A DNA stretch of 64,000 nt from assembly GCF_004168585.1 (NCBI RefSeq), contig NZ_PGVH01000056.1:1-64000 (forward strand). Reading direction: 5' to 3'. The DNA is from Shewanella sp. OPT22. GTDB taxonomy: Bacteria > Pseudomonadota > Gammaproteobacteria > Enterobacterales > Shewanellaceae. The notes under the pieces are model-generated. The model saw only the letters and a program-made list of their open reading frames with translations, searched no databases and had not been told where the DNA came from. Both the position numbers and the translations under genes were made by a program. Below, one piece after another: positions 35,858-45,903 of this stretch (positions are counted from its first letter, which is position 1; each line of letters starts with the position of its first letter).

Positions 35858-37027
35858 TTGCTACCAATATCCCCAATACCAATGACAAATACGTTTGCCT
35901 GCCCTTATCTGGATAGAGGTGCTACGTTTACTCAAGAGAGGTTTGTCAAATTATTAGAAGATACTCCTGATTGCTTTCAATTAAGTCATAACCGAAAACC
36001 GAGTAGTAAAGAACGCCAGCAGTTAAAAGAATTGAGCAGGCTTAAAAGCGATTTAGACTGTTGTCACTATATCCCTTCATCAAGTTCTTCGAACTTGATG
36101 AAAAGATTCCATATTATTAAACAGCTCCTTCCTGAGTCTTCTCAGAAACACCTACAAATTAAATTTGTAAAACCAGCGTATAACGGACATGTCGAAGTTA
36201 GGTTCATTTATAACGGGGACGTGGTAAAACAATTTAGCACTGAGGATTTAGCTTCAGTTGTAAAAGCACACAGTAGCGGAGTAATGTCTCCTTATATCAA
36301 CTCCTTACCGCATTGCTCAGCTGATATAAGGAAGTGCACTCAAACATTTGTAAATTTAATTAAAAATTTGGAAGTGTTAAACATACACTTAACACTTTCA
36401 GAAAAAGAAAATACTGATCCTGACACAGAAGCACAAAAAGCATTAGAAAAGCAGATGTTCTTAAAAAACCATCCTCAACTTATTAACCTTAGTGAAGAGG
36501 AAACTCGCGAGATAGTGAATTTAGATAATTACAGAGATTCGGATGCTTTAAGCAGCTGGCGGCGTTTGGAGTTTGGGCATTGTCGTATTGTCGATTTTCA
36601 ACCTCTTATAGTTGCATTACACTTCTCGGATGAACACTTCTTTATCACTCCTAACTTTAATATTCCCTTACCAACACCGACATCAAACTCTAGCGAAGAG
36701 TTAATTGAAGATTACACCGAATACATGGATAAACTTTTTAATGGCGAGTTTTTTGATTACCGCAATTTCCGCGAATTTTTACAAGGCTTACTTTTACTAT
36801 CATCTGGAGCATCCTCACCAAAGGAATCATTTCCGGTTTTAGAGACAACGCCTACCATGCAAATCTTCCCTCAACTTATCAGTAGCACTAAAATATTAGA
36901 TACCGATAACCGATCAACTTTTGATGAAGTAAAACGAGAGCTAGAAAAAGCGACACTCTGTGGAGTGCCTATGTCTGAAGTTCTAAAATATTTTTTCCCA
37001 ACTAAATTTCCTCGAAATGCTAACTGA
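35858..37027 (+). CDS. Hypothetical orphan protein, about 380 residues
   Basis: A single long frame, 389 residues from TTG at 35858 or 381 from ATG at 35882; neither has a good ribosome binding site. There is no signal peptide or membrane segment. Residues 40-60 are basic and coiled, and about 265-345 are acidic (SEELIEDYTEYMDKLFNGEF). I recognise no family. It is an isolated gene between the lipoate operon and the aldolase cluster. It could be an effector-like or phage-derived orphan; the sequence does not say which. Confidence 0.5.
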   Translation: MLPISPIPMTNTFACPYLDRGATFTQERFVKLLEDTPDCFQLSHNRKPSSKERQQLKELSRLKSDLDCCHYIPSSSSSNLMKRFHIIKQLLPESSQKHLQIKFVKPAYNGHVEVRFIYNGDVVKQFSTEDLASVVKAHSSGVMSPYINSLPHCSADIRKCTQTFVNLIKNLEVLNIHLTLSEKENTDPDTEAQKALEKQMFLKNHPQLINLSEEETREIVNLDNYRDSDALSSWRRLEFGHCRIVDFQPLIVALHFSDEHFFITPNFNIPLPTPTSNSSEELIEDYTEYMDKLFNGEFFDYRNFREFLQGLLLLSSGASSPKESFPVLETTPTMQIFPQLISSTKILDTDNRSTFDEVKRELEKATLCGVPMSEVLKYFFPTKFPRNAN

Positions 37028-37107
37028 CTGATTAACCCTGAATATAAATTGACCGATTTTTTCCTCTCGATTACACTCGATGAATCTTGCTGTAAGCGGA
37101 AAAAATC

Positions 37108-37875
37108 ATGTTTGAATTAGAAAAAATAAGTTTAAAGGGCAATGTTTCTGAAGAAGAGTGGCAGCTTAGAGTCGACTTGGCGGCTTGCTATCGTCTAGCC
37201 CAATATTTTGGTTGGGATGACACTATTTACACTCATATTTCTGCTCGATTACCTAACAGAGATGAGTACCTTGTCAACGCATACGGTTTGGCATTTGATG
37301 AAATTACGGCTTCTAATTTAGTTAGAGTTAACCTCAAAGGCGAAATTTTGGATGATACACCGTTCAAAATAAATCCTGCTGGATTTACTATTCATAGTGC
37401 GATTCATGAGGTTCGACATGATGCTCAATGTGTTATCCACTTACATACTAATGAAACTATCGTAATTGCCACAATTGAAGACGGTTTATTGCCTATATCA
37501 CAACATTCAATGTTCTCTATAAACCAAATGGCCTATCACGGATATGAAGGACTCGCCGTTAATCATGATGAAAAGCAGAGGCTTCAAGAAGACTTAGGTA
37601 AAGCAAATATTCTAATGCTTCCAAATCATGGCGCATTGGCGCTTGGAAGAAGTGTTGGTGAAGCGTTTATGCGCTGGGCTGATCTACAAAAAGCGTGCGA
37701 GATTCAAGTCATGGCGCTATCGACAGAACAACCTTTGATTCCGATAAAGCAACATGTGCTTGATACGGTTAAAGAGCAACAACAAAAAGTGCATATGGGT
37801 GGTACTGGCGGACAAATGGTTTGGCCTGCCATGTTAAGAAAAGCCTACCGACTTGATCCAACATTTGCAGAATAG
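37108..37875 (+). CDS. Class II aldolase/adducin family protein
   Basis: 255 residues of the zinc-dependent class II aldolase fold. Metal and substrate residues are visible: the T-H-I-S-A-R-L loop near 49-55, H-L-H-T-N-E (about 111-116) and L-P-N-H-G-A-L-A (about 171-178). It cleaves or decarboxylates a sugar acid or sugar phosphate. It is followed 15 bases later by an enolase-superfamily gene on the same strand, so it probably belongs to a catabolic operon. Confidence 0.82.
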   Translation: MFELEKISLKGNVSEEEWQLRVDLAACYRLAQYFGWDDTIYTHISARLPNRDEYLVNAYGLAFDEITASNLVRVNLKGEILDDTPFKINPAGFTIHSAIHEVRHDAQCVIHLHTNETIVIATIEDGLLPISQHSMFSINQMAYHGYEGLAVNHDEKQRLQEDLGKANILMLPNHGALALGRSVGEAFMRWADLQKACEIQVMALSTEQPLIPIKQHVLDTVKEQQQKVHMGGTGGQMVWPAMLRKAYRLDPTFAE

Positions 37876-37890
37876 CTTCTCAATAAAGGA

Positions 37891-39072
37891 ATGAACATGA
37901 AAATTACTCACGTCGAGATCTTTGACATCCATTGTCCTGAGAGACCCGCATGGAACCCTGTTTTTGTTAGAGTCCACACAGATGAAGGCATTACAGGAGT
38001 TGGAGAAGCGGGCCTTGCTTATGATTTGGGGCATAGTGCCGCAGCTAATATGATTAAAGAGTTTTCTGAAGCGTTCTTGATTGGCTTTGATCCATTTCAA
38101 ACGGAGAACCTTTGGTCACGTATGTTACGTGAGAGCTTTTGGGGATTAGGTGGAGGGCCTGTTGTTTACGCTGCAATGAGTGCCATCGATACGGCACTTT
38201 GGGACATCAAAGGTAAAGCACTTAACCTACCGGTTTATCAATTGCTCGGTGGTAAAGTGAACACCAGATTACGTACTTACGCTTCACAACTTCAGTTTGA
38301 TTGGGATAAAGAATTTAAAGCGTTAAAAGCACCTGAGGAATACGCTGAAGCTGCTCTAAAAGCCCTTGCAGAGGGTTATGACGCAGTGAAAGTAGATCCC
38401 ATCATGTACGATAAAAATGGTAATACTTACTACGACCGTACCAAGCTTATCTCTAAGGCCGAAATGAAACTGTACCATTCTCGAATGGCTGCCATTCGTC
38501 ATGCTGTTGGTGATGAGGTCGATATTATTTTTGAATGTCATAGTTTGCCAGGCGCAACAACAGCAATTCAGTTAGGTGAGATCGCTGAAGAATACGGATG
38601 CATGTACTACGAAGAGCCTGTGAATTACCTCAATCCTTCTCTTCATTCCAAAGTCGCTGATAAAGTTAATGTACCTATCGCAGGTGGAGAGCGCTTATAT
38701 AATCGCTGGCAAGTTCGACCGTACCTTGAAGAGCAAAGTGTCGACGTACTTCAACCTGACATTGGGCTTTGCGGTGGCTTTACCGAGACGAAAAAAGTTT
38801 GTGATTACGCCGACATTTTTGATGTGCGCATTCAAGCCCATGTTTGTGGTGGCCCGGTTGCTACGGCCGCCTCACTTCATTTGGAAACCGCTATTCCAAA
38901 CTTTTTAATTCATGAGCATCACACTTATGCAATAAAGCAATGGAATCGAGAATTGTGCATTCAAGATCCGCAACCTAAAAACGGTTTCTTTGAAGTCTCT
39001 GAAGCACCAGGAATAGGGATAGAACTCAATGATGAGGTTGTGATGAGATCACCCAGAATGGTGGTTAAGTAA
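37891..39072 (+). CDS. Enolase-superfamily dehydratase (mandelate racemase subgroup)
   Basis: 393 residues. The N-terminal capping domain (1-120) contains V-G-E-A-G. The barrel holds metal-binding acids in the usual order: I-I-F-E-C-H-S, Y-E-E-P-V and G-G-E-R-L. The catalytic His lies in Q-A-H-V-C-G-G-P. The pattern fits sugar-acid dehydratases such as galactonate or mannonate dehydratase, but the exact substrate is not determined. It starts M-N-M-K, 15 bases after the aldolase gene, and overlaps the opposing amidohydrolase gene by 8 bases. Confidence 0.82.
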   Translation: MNMKITHVEIFDIHCPERPAWNPVFVRVHTDEGITGVGEAGLAYDLGHSAAANMIKEFSEAFLIGFDPFQTENLWSRMLRESFWGLGGGPVVYAAMSAIDTALWDIKGKALNLPVYQLLGGKVNTRLRTYASQLQFDWDKEFKALKAPEEYAEAALKALAEGYDAVKVDPIMYDKNGNTYYDRTKLISKAEMKLYHSRMAAIRHAVGDEVDIIFECHSLPGATTAIQLGEIAEEYGCMYYEEPVNYLNPSLHSKVADKVNVPIAGGERLYNRWQVRPYLEEQSVDVLQPDIGLCGGFTETKKVCDYADIFDVRIQAHVCGGPVATAASLHLETAIPNFLIHEHHTYAIKQWNRELCIQDPQPKNGFFEVSEAPGIGIELNDEVVMRSPRMVVK

Positions 39073-39913
39073 GATAAACTCTCTTTGCATTTTCGTAACT
39101 CAGCTTACGCCAAACTTCGGGCGTAAGCTGCATTTCTGAATACTCTTGCCAGACTTGCTGATAGCTTTTTTGAGTCAAACAAAGCGGAAAGTTACTGGCA
39201 AACATCACTCTACTCTCTGAAAAACTGTCCAACAAAGTATCAAGTACCTCCTGCTTAAACTCACTGGTTACAGATTGGCTAAGCATTTCAAAACCACAAA
39301 ATTTTATATAAATATTCTTACATTGGGATAGCTTTTTAATACCGTGACTCCAACTCTCATAATTATTTGGTGACACAAAGCCACAGTGGTTAATTACGAT
39401 TTTTAAATTCGGTAATTTCCGAGCAAATGTCTCAAAAAGCTTCAGAGCATTATGATCATCAAGATTAAACTGTACTTCAAAAATCAGCTGGCATTTCTCT
39501 AATAGCGTTAAATTCGTAACAACAGAATCGACTTCTAACCTTCGAAAGTCTTCACCTTCAGAAATATCTCTAATTCCAATGAACTGTTGAAATAACATAA
39601 ACAGCGACAACTTTTGTTCAAAAAGTGTAGGAGGTGTATCCAGTGCCAAATATGAAATTAATGAAGCTTTTTTTGAGACATTAGATACAAAAGACAACTC
39701 TCTTTCTGGATATGTATTATCAAAGCCAGCCTCAACATGAGTGAAGCCTTCAAGTTCAAATGGTGGAAATAGCGTTAAATCTTCAGCATAGAAGTTTTTC
39801 TTTATTTTATTAACATTTTTAAGCCAGCATTCATTCGCATTTCGTAACCAATGGTAATGACCTTTCCTTAAATCGATAAAGTGAACATGTGGATCAAAAA
39901 TAAGTTGTGGCAT
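39065..39913 (-). CDS. Amidohydrolase-fold lactonase-like enzyme
   Basis: 282 residues from the ATG at 39913; a TTG four codons upstream is possible. It has the N-terminal D-P-H-V-H-F of the amidohydrolase barrel, the barrel-strand His in I-N-H-C-G and a catalytic Asp region toward the end (F-A-S-N-F-P-L). The overall form, with D-x-R-x-x-x-Y-x-W-L near 20, matches the L-fuconolactonase / pyrone dicarboxylate lactonase type. It is encoded opposite and overlapping the dehydratase, and probably works in the same pathway. Confidence 0.72.
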   Translation of the reverse strand: MPQLIFDPHVHFIDLRKGHYHWLRNANECWLKNVNKIKKNFYAEDLTLFPPFELEGFTHVEAGFDNTYPERELSFVSNVSKKASLISYLALDTPPTLFEQKLSLFMLFQQFIGIRDISEGEDFRRLEVDSVVTNLTLLEKCQLIFEVQFNLDDHNALKLFETFARKLPNLKIVINHCGFVSPNNYESWSHGIKKLSQCKNIYIKFCGFEMLSQSVTSEFKQEVLDTLLDSFSESRVMFASNFPLCLTQKSYQQVWQEYSEMQLTPEVWRKLSYENAKRVYLT

Positions 39914-40001
39914 AAACACTCGCAAAATTGCTTTCTAGCCAACAACTCAATAGCTATACTGGGGTTGTTTACTATATAAGCAGATTAAATGGGTGATGTA
40001 A

Positions 40002-40601
40002 ATGAACCATCATGACGTTCTAAAATTCTGGTATGGGGAAATCAAAGACGGGTTTTCTTCTTCCCAATATAGTAAGGCTTGGTTTCAAGGTGGAGCTGAA
40101 TTTGATGACAAAATTAGAGATAACTTCGGCGAGCTTCATGAAAAAGCGATGAGCCAGCAACTCGAAGACTGGACGCTACACCCGCACCCGACGCTAGCAT
40201 TAGTTATTATTCTTGATCAATTCTCTCGTAATGTTTATCGAAAAACAGCAAAAGCCTTTGCTGGAGATACACTTGCTCAGCAATACTCCAAGCTCGCCAT
40301 TAACAATAATTGGGATTTACAGCTTCAATTTGTTGAGCGCATTTTTTTATATATGCCACTGCATCACTCAGAAAATTTGGCCGATCAAGCACTCTGTTTA
40401 GAACTCTTTGACAAAATATATAGTGAGGTAGATGAACAGCATAAAAGTGTTATAGAAAACTACCTCAGTTACGTCAGAGAACATTTAGGCATCATAGAGC
40501 GGTTCGGACGGTTTCCTCACAGAAACACCGTATTAAAAAGAAAAAACACAGAAGAAGAAAAAGCATATTTAGAACAAGGTGCGCCAAGTTATGGACAATG
40601 A
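40002..40601 (+). CDS. DUF924 family protein
   Basis: 199 residues of the helical TPR-like DUF924 family, with its signatures V-L-x-F-W-Y near the start, D-Q-F-S-R-N-x-Y-R at about 70-78 and the C-terminal G-R-F-P-H-R-N. Soluble; function not known. Single gene; its stop lies inside a terminator stem. Confidence 0.9.
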   Translation: MNHHDVLKFWYGEIKDGFSSSQYSKAWFQGGAEFDDKIRDNFGELHEKAMSQQLEDWTLHPHPTLALVIILDQFSRNVYRKTAKAFAGDTLAQQYSKLAINNNWDLQLQFVERIFLYMPLHHSENLADQALCLELFDKIYSEVDEQHKSVIENYLSYVREHLGIIERFGRFPHRNTVLKRKNTEEEKAYLEQGAPSYGQ

Positions 40602-40625
40602 GCCATCATTACAATGGCTCTTTAA
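40600..40625. terminator. Terminator at DUF924 gene end
   Basis: A 7-bp stem GAGCCAT/ATGGCTC with a 7-base loop, followed by TTTAAT, begins on the last base before the DUF924 stop is complete. The OMP gene at 40637 reads toward it from the other side, so it may serve both. Confidence 0.6.
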
Positions 40626-40636
40626 TACCAATTACA

Positions 40637-41248
40637 TTAAAAATGAAAACCTAAGCTTAGATTTAAACTGGTAACGTTCAGCACATCCATATCCTGATGG
40701 TCTAAACTTGCTCCGAGGGCAAACCCAGAATCAAACTGGTAGCGCCAACCCAAGCCAGCATATAAGCCCGTTCCATCATCAGATACACTGATAGTATTAA
40801 TAGGCTGCTCTTCACCGCCGATAACTGGAACAGGCACATACCCCTTCAAAGTAGATTTGACATTATACCTTTGCACACCGAGTTTAAAGTCAAATTTATT
40901 GTTATCAGAAAATGAATGCGTGTAGACCGCTGCGGCTCGAATACTGTTCGCATAATCAAGCTCTAATGTACCAACAAAGAGAGACGAAATGGCTTTCAAA
41001 GCCGCAAAAGTACCCTCAGGCTCAGAATGTCGGTATCCAACCTCGACGCCCCACTTATCATTGAATTTATATTGATAAGCGAGATCATAACCAATCATTA
41101 AATCTCCATCAGCGAGTTTCTCATCACTGATAACTTTATCCCCGTTTGCAATGCCAAGGTTTAAAGAAGCTAAAAAGTTTTGATTTGAATTTTCAGCAAA
41201 TGCTGAAGAGGTAAAAAGTAATGGGAGAAGAAGCGCTAATTTTTTCAT
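40637..41248 (-). CDS. Outer membrane beta-barrel protein (paralogue 1)
   Basis: 203 residues with a signal peptide (ending A-F-A). The mature part shows alternating hydrophobic strands of an OmpA/OmpW-like eight-stranded barrel, with W-G-V-E-V-G-Y-R (about 64-71) and a terminal strand S-L-G-F-H-F ending in Phe. It is closely related to the next gene and lies just after it. Role unknown. Confidence 0.75.
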   Translation of the reverse strand: MKKLALLLPLLFTSSAFAENSNQNFLASLNLGIANGDKVISDEKLADGDLMIGYDLAYQYKFNDKWGVEVGYRHSEPEGTFAALKAISSLFVGTLELDYANSIRAAAVYTHSFSDNNKFDFKLGVQRYNVKSTLKGYVPVPVIGGEEQPINTISVSDDGTGLYAGLGWRYQFDSGFALGASLDHQDMDVLNVTSLNLSLGFHF

Positions 41249-41312
41249 ATTACATCCTTATATTTTTATATAGCGCAGTAGAAAATACTGGAATGTTAAA
41301 GGTATGTAAAAC

Positions 41313-41340
41313 GAAAAAGCTGATAGAATCATCAGCTCTT
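41313..41340 (-). terminator. Terminator of OMP paralogue 2
   Basis: The stem AGCTGAT/ATCAGCT with a 6-base loop ends in TTTTTC on the minus strand, about 35 bases after the OMP paralogue 2 stop. The two OMP genes therefore are likely separately transcribed. Confidence 0.7.
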
Positions 41341-41375
41341 TGGAAAGACGTGGTTTTATTAAAATATATATCGAT

Positions 41376-41942
41376 TTAAAAACTGAACCCTAACGTTAGA
41401 TTGCCTGTTCCCATATCTAAAACATCTAAGTCTTGATAGTCATAACTTAGGCCCAACAAAAAGCCACCATCAAACTGATAGCGCCAACCTACTCGGGCAT
41501 AATAACTAAAGCCATCTTTATCGAACTTAGATAAGGTTTGTTCAGCAGAGTTTCTTAGGCGATAAGTCACATCATAGCGCTGTACACCCAGAGAAAAGAT
41601 TAATTGATTCCTTTCAGAGATTGGAGCGGTATATTGTCCAGCTAACCTAACCGTATCAACATCATCTAAAACAATATCATTATCAAATACATCATTAATA
41701 ATACTGGTAAACACATCAGGGGAAACCGTCTTATAACCCAGCTCGACACCCCAATTATTATCGATGTGATATTGATAGGCGACATCGAACCCTAGCATCA
41801 CATCATCATTTTCAACATGATAATTCGATTTATCGGCACTGGTACCCATTGTAAATGACCCAGTCAAACTCGCATCGAAGGGCTTTGCAACGGCAGAAAT
41901 AGAAAATAAAGCGAAAGTGATAATAAGAAATCGTTTAAACAT
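41376..41942 (-). CDS. Outer membrane beta-barrel protein (paralogue 2)
   Basis: 188 residues from the ATG at 41942 (signal peptide MFKRFLIITF, cleavage near A-V-A). The upstream in-frame codons would push the signal peptide inside, so I exclude them. Shares strand motifs with paralogue 1: D-V-A-Y-Q-Y, W-G-V-E-L-G-Y-K, V-Q-R-Y-D-V, the W-R-Y-Q-F-D-x-G-F near the end and a final L-G-F-S-F. A tandem duplication of the barrel genes. Confidence 0.75.
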   Translation of the reverse strand: MFKRFLIITFALFSISAVAKPFDASLTGSFTMGTSADKSNYHVENDDVMLGFDVAYQYHIDNNWGVELGYKTVSPDVFTSIINDVFDNDIVLDDVDTVRLAGQYTAPISERNQLIFSLGVQRYDVTYRLRNSAEQTLSKFDKDGFSYYARVGWRYQFDGGFLLGLSYDYQDLDVLDMGTGNLTLGFSF

Positions 41943-41999
41943 TGTCTCTGGCCTTTTATTGATTGAAACCAGAGACAATTATAGTCTTGATTTTGTAAG

Positions 42000-42926
42000 T
42001 TACTTATACAAAGAAAGATCTGACTTATTCGGTCTAGTTTTAAAGCGTCTATGTAACCACATATATTGTGAGCGATTTCGGTCGATTAATTCTTCGATAA
42101 TCTGGTTACCTCTGATCGCATCACTTAATTCATCTTCACCCGGGAAGTTATCCAATGGAGGAAGAAACTCTACGTTATAACCATCATCATTATCATTGCG
42201 TTCAACAAATAATGGGATGACTTTAGCTTTACCTAATTTGGCTAGCGTAGTACCCCCGGTGATTGTCGAAGCTTCATTTACCCCATAAAATGGAATAAAC
42301 ACAGCACTTGAACGACCAAAGTCTTGATCCGCTGTATACCAAATCATACGACCATTACGTAAGCAACGTACCATTTTACGTAAATCACGTTTTGGCACTA
42401 AACCATCGTTAGAGCGTAGGCGGCCTTTGACCTGTAGATACTCCATAACAGGATTATTATGCGGGCGATAGACCCCCACTCCAGCTTGAAACTGTCCGAT
42501 GATGCGAGCACCCATTTCTAAAGGTAAACAGTGCACAGCAAACAAGATCACACCCTGACCAGAATCGAGTGTTTCACTGATGTACTCTTTACCTTTAATA
42601 TTCATATGCTGTTGAATGCGGCGATCGGACCACCACCAAGCATTTACCGTATCAAAAATGGCTTTACCTGTTTCTTCAAAATTTCGGTGCAGTAGTTCCG
42701 CTTTTTCTGAATCAGGCATTTCTGGAAAACAAAGCTCTAGATTTCTTCGTGCTGTTTTTTCTCTTTTTTTAATCAATTTCTTAGCAAAAGAACCTAACCC
42801 AGCCCCCAGTCGCATTTGAAATTTTAACGGCAATAGCGTTAACAGGCGCATAAGCCCAATTGCTAACCACATTAACCAAAACTTCGGATGCAGTAACTTA
42901 TAAGAAAATGTTGCGTTTTCTACCAC
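42000..42926 (-). CDS. Lipid A acyltransferase of the LpxL/LpxM/LpxP family
   Basis: 308 residues. One N-terminal membrane anchor (about 14-32), then the acyltransferase domain with the H-x4-E motif H-C-L-P-L-E-M-G-A-R-I (about 130-140), equivalent to the catalytic His and Glu of LpxL. It transfers a fatty acyl chain from acyl-ACP to Kdo2-lipid IVA on the cytoplasmic face. Which of the late acyltransferases it is cannot be told. It is divergent from hldE, another lipopolysaccharide core gene. Confidence 0.9.
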   Translation of the reverse strand: MVENATFSYKLLHPKFWLMWLAIGLMRLLTLLPLKFQMRLGAGLGSFAKKLIKKREKTARRNLELCFPEMPDSEKAELLHRNFEETGKAIFDTVNAWWWSDRRIQQHMNIKGKEYISETLDSGQGVILFAVHCLPLEMGARIIGQFQAGVGVYRPHNNPVMEYLQVKGRLRSNDGLVPKRDLRKMVRCLRNGRMIWYTADQDFGRSSAVFIPFYGVNEASTITGGTTLAKLGKAKVIPLFVERNDNDDGYNVEFLPPLDNFPGEDELSDAIRGNQIIEELIDRNRSQYMWLHRRFKTRPNKSDLSLYK

Positions 42927-43027
42927 GGATCACTCACAAAAAATCTGAATATCCCAATATTCTAACGCAAAAATTAACAGAATTAGGTAGAATCCCGTTT
43001 AATTAATTATTTTTCAGACGAATTAAG

Positions 43028-44458
43028 ATGAAGGTTTCTCTTCCGGCTTTTGAAAATGCCAAAGTTCTTGTTGTTGGTGATGTCATGCTCGACCGCTATT
43101 GGGCTGGTTCTACGGGACGAATATCTCCTGAAGCGCCTGTACCCGTTGTTAAAATTGATCACAATGAAGACAGACCCGGTGGTGCAGCTAACGTTGCTTT
43201 AAATATTGCGAGCCTCGGTGGCCAAGTTCAACTAGCCGGAATTGTTGGCCTGGATGAAACAGCGACTGCGTTAACGAAAAGTTTAAATGCACAATCCGTT
43301 GAGCCTAAGTGGTTACAAGTAGAAGATAAACCGACTATCACTAAGTTACGCGTACTTTCAAGAAACCAACAACTGATTCGTTTGGATTTCGAAGACGGTT
43401 TTGAAATTCAAGAAAGCAAAGCCCTCTTAGAACAAACGAGCCAGCTTCTTGATGATACAGATGTTGTTATTTTGTCTGACTATGCCAAAGGTGCTATTCA
43501 GCAACCTCAGGCGTTTATTAAACTTGCGAGAAACAAAGGCGTAAAAGTTCTTATCGACCCTAAAGGTAGTGACTTTTCCAAATATCGTGGTGCCAGCTTA
43601 TTAACGCCTAACCTTTCAGAGTTTGAAACAGTAGTAGGGAAAGTTGAGTCAGAAGCCGATCTTCAACAAAAAGCTCAACAGTTATTGAAAGATTTTGAAA
43701 TCGACTCAATTTTAATCACTCGTTCAGAAAAAGGGATGACATTAGTCACTCCTGACGAAGCTGAGTTTCACATCCCAACTGTTGCACGAGAAGTTTATGA
43801 TGTAACTGGCGCAGGTGATACCGTTATATCTTCATTGGCAACATGCTTAGCCGCAGGTTCTGATATCAAAACTGCTTGTGCCATCGCCAACACTGCTGCT
43901 GGTATTGTTGTAGGTAAATTGGGGACATCGAGTGTTTCTCGACTTGAGCTCATCGAAGCATTAGCACTTCATCATGGTGAATCTGGTTTAGGTGTTGTTA
44001 CTGAAGATCAACTGGTGATCACGCTTAAGCAAGCAAGAGAAAAAGGTGAAACCGTCGTTATGACCAATGGTTGCTTCGATATTCTTCATGCTGGGCATGT
44101 GAGCTACCTAAAGCAAGCAAGAGAGCTTGGTGACCGTTTAATTGTCGCCGTTAACGACGATGACTCAGTGAAACGCTTAAAAGGTGAAGACAGACCCATT
44201 AATCCTGTTGACCGACGTATGGCGGTCTTAGCAGGCTTAAGCTCTGTAGACTGGGTCGTACCATTTACTGAAGATACCCCCCAACGTGTCATTGCTAAAT
44301 TGTTGCCTGACTTACTCGTCAAGGGCGGCGATTATAAAATTGAAGATATTGCTGGCGGTAAAGAAGTGATGGCCGCAGGCGGTAAAGTTCAGGTTCTATG
44401 TTTCGAAGATGGCGTATCTACAACAAAAATAATCGAAAACATCATGGCTAAGAAGTGA
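43028..44458 (+). CDS. hldE: Bifunctional heptose 7-phosphate kinase / heptose 1-phosphate adenylyltransferase
   Basis: 476 residues. The N-terminal ribokinase-like kinase (1-320) has R-P-G-G-A-A-N-V-A (about 51-59) and D-V-T-G-A-G-D-T (about 259-266). The C-terminal nucleotidyltransferase has [12 protein letters not shown] (about 346-357). It makes ADP-heptose precursor steps for the LPS core. The stop overlaps the GTG start of the next gene by 2 bases, so the two are translationally coupled. Confidence 0.95.
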   Translation: MKVSLPAFENAKVLVVGDVMLDRYWAGSTGRISPEAPVPVVKIDHNEDRPGGAANVALNIASLGGQVQLAGIVGLDETATALTKSLNAQSVEPKWLQVEDKPTITKLRVLSRNQQLIRLDFEDGFEIQESKALLEQTSQLLDDTDVVILSDYAKGAIQQPQAFIKLARNKGVKVLIDPKGSDFSKYRGASLLTPNLSEFETVVGKVESEADLQQKAQQLLKDFEIDSILITRSEKGMTLVTPDEAEFHIPTVAREVYDVTGAGDTVISSLATCLAAGSDIKTACAIANTAAGIVVGKLGTSSVSRLELIEALALHHGESGLGVVTEDQLVITLKQAREKGETVVMTNGCFDILHAGHVSYLKQARELGDRLIVAVNDDDSVKRLKGEDRPINPVDRRMAVLAGLSSVDWVVPFTEDTPQRVIAKLLPDLLVKGGDYKIEDIAGGKEVMAAGGKVQVLCFEDGVSTTKIIENIMAKK

Positions 44459-45288
44459 TTGAAGCCCTGCTTCTCGCTTCATCTTATTGGGTTGATATCA
44501 ACAGTAAACGAGCTTTAGTGTGTGATATCAACCAAATTCAACATTGTTTAAAAGCGCTGCCTCAATCTGCATTAGATCACTTACCCCCGAAACTACATCG
44601 CTACCGAGAAATGATGGGACTTCGCCATGCAATGGTTATCCCTCTTCAAGCACCTAAAACATCAGGGTTAATTTTAATCAATCCCAGTGAGACGCCAACA
44701 GAAGCGTTTGCCATTGTTCGAAATAAGCCATTAAAGTTACATTTAAATCAACAACGTCAATTATCTTTATGGCATGAAGAAGGGCACCTTTTTAATAATG
44801 ACCTTCCTCAAAGGTTTCGTCCCAAAAATCAATTTCAACATGAGTGGCAAGCAGACTTATATTTACTGTGGCGCAGTGTAAAAGAAACCCAGCGTACTGA
44901 TTTAGCATGGCAACAATTTCATAGAAGAAACATTGATGTTATCAATGATCCTATCAATTTGAATCACTGGAGCAGCCCAATTTTACTTCAAGTTTTGTCA
45001 CAATACTCTGCACAGCACATTAATAGCTTTAAAAGCTACTCAGAGTTTATCCACGCAGTGCACCCACACGTACATGAACTAGAGGGGGATGACAAACAAG
45101 AAACCTATAATTTAATTCGCTTCTTATTTGACGATAATTCAACAAGAGATTTACCCAATTATTTATACTGGCGACGCCCCAAACTTGCCCAGTTTCTGTA
45201 TCCTACTTTTGACTATTTACTGGGGCAAAATAAAGCAAATGAGCTTATAAAAAAACTCCATTTACCGTCGCAAAATCCAAATCAATAA
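44455..45288 (+). CDS. Putative HExxH zinc metallopeptidase-like protein
   Basis: 277 residues, not recognised as a named family. A potential zinc site H107-E-E-G-H111 is followed 19 residues later by E130-W-Q-A-D134, the spacing seen in zincin proteases where a Glu or Asp serves as third ligand. No signal peptide or membrane helix. It starts with GTG overlapping the hldE stop, so it is coupled to LPS heptose synthesis genes. It may be a peptidase acting in the cytoplasm, but activity is only inferred from the motif. Confidence 0.6.
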   Translation: MIEALLLASSYWVDINSKRALVCDINQIQHCLKALPQSALDHLPPKLHRYREMMGLRHAMVIPLQAPKTSGLILINPSETPTEAFAIVRNKPLKLHLNQQRQLSLWHEEGHLFNNDLPQRFRPKNQFQHEWQADLYLLWRSVKETQRTDLAWQQFHRRNIDVINDPINLNHWSSPILLQVLSQYSAQHINSFKSYSEFIHAVHPHVHELEGDDKQETYNLIRFLFDDNSTRDLPNYLYWRRPKLAQFLYPTFDYLLGQNKANELIKKLHLPSQNPNQ

Positions 45289-45423
45289 TAACGCAACAAT
45301 AACTCATGCTTTCACCCTGACGGTAAACTGAATCTTGCCTGAACAATTTGATTTATTTTAAGAATTTAGCAAATGCCTTTGGTAATATTTTCAGCATAAA
45401 CACACTTATGGGGTAGTCTTTTT

Positions 45424-45891
45424 ATGGCTAAGCGTTCAAAGTCTCAAACCGAAGTTACAATTAACCAAATCATGGACGAAGCCTTTAAACAAATATTATC
45501 CATTGGCTTTGAAGCCATGTCCTATACTACGCTCTCAGAGGCTACAGGAATTAGTCGTACAGGCATCAGCCACCACTTTCCTAAGAAAACCGATTTTCTC
45601 GTGAAACTTGATGAAAGAATTGGCGAGCTTTTCGTGCAATCGATGAACTTCAACTCAGTTAGCGCACTTAAAGAATCGTGGTCCTCAACTTTAGCAAAAC
45701 CAAGATATAAAGCTGTGATGAGGTTATTTTTCAGTCTTTGTGGGTACAATGATAATCGCTTGACTCAATTTCGAGCTGTCGAAGACTTAGAAAGCAATGC
45801 ACTCAACTCTCTTGGGGAAGAAGGTAAAAATACCGTTCATCAACTGATTGGTGAAGCTTCAGTTCAATTGTTAAAAGAAGAAGCACAATAA
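45424..45891 (+). CDS. TetR-family-like transcriptional regulator
   Basis: 155 residues, short for the family. The N-terminal helix-turn-helix (about 10-60) has the TetR pattern with T-L-S-E-A-T-G-I-S-R-T-G-I-S-H-H-F-P-K-K at about 39-58. The C-terminal ligand domain is reduced. It is a single gene convergent with the methyltransferase gene. Target unknown. Confidence 0.75.
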   Translation: MAKRSKSQTEVTINQIMDEAFKQILSIGFEAMSYTTLSEATGISRTGISHHFPKKTDFLVKLDERIGELFVQSMNFNSVSALKESWSSTLAKPRYKAVMRLFFSLCGYNDNRLTQFRAVEDLESNALNSLGEEGKNTVHQLIGEASVQLLKEEAQ

Positions 45892-45903
45892 AACTCTAAA
45901 AAG

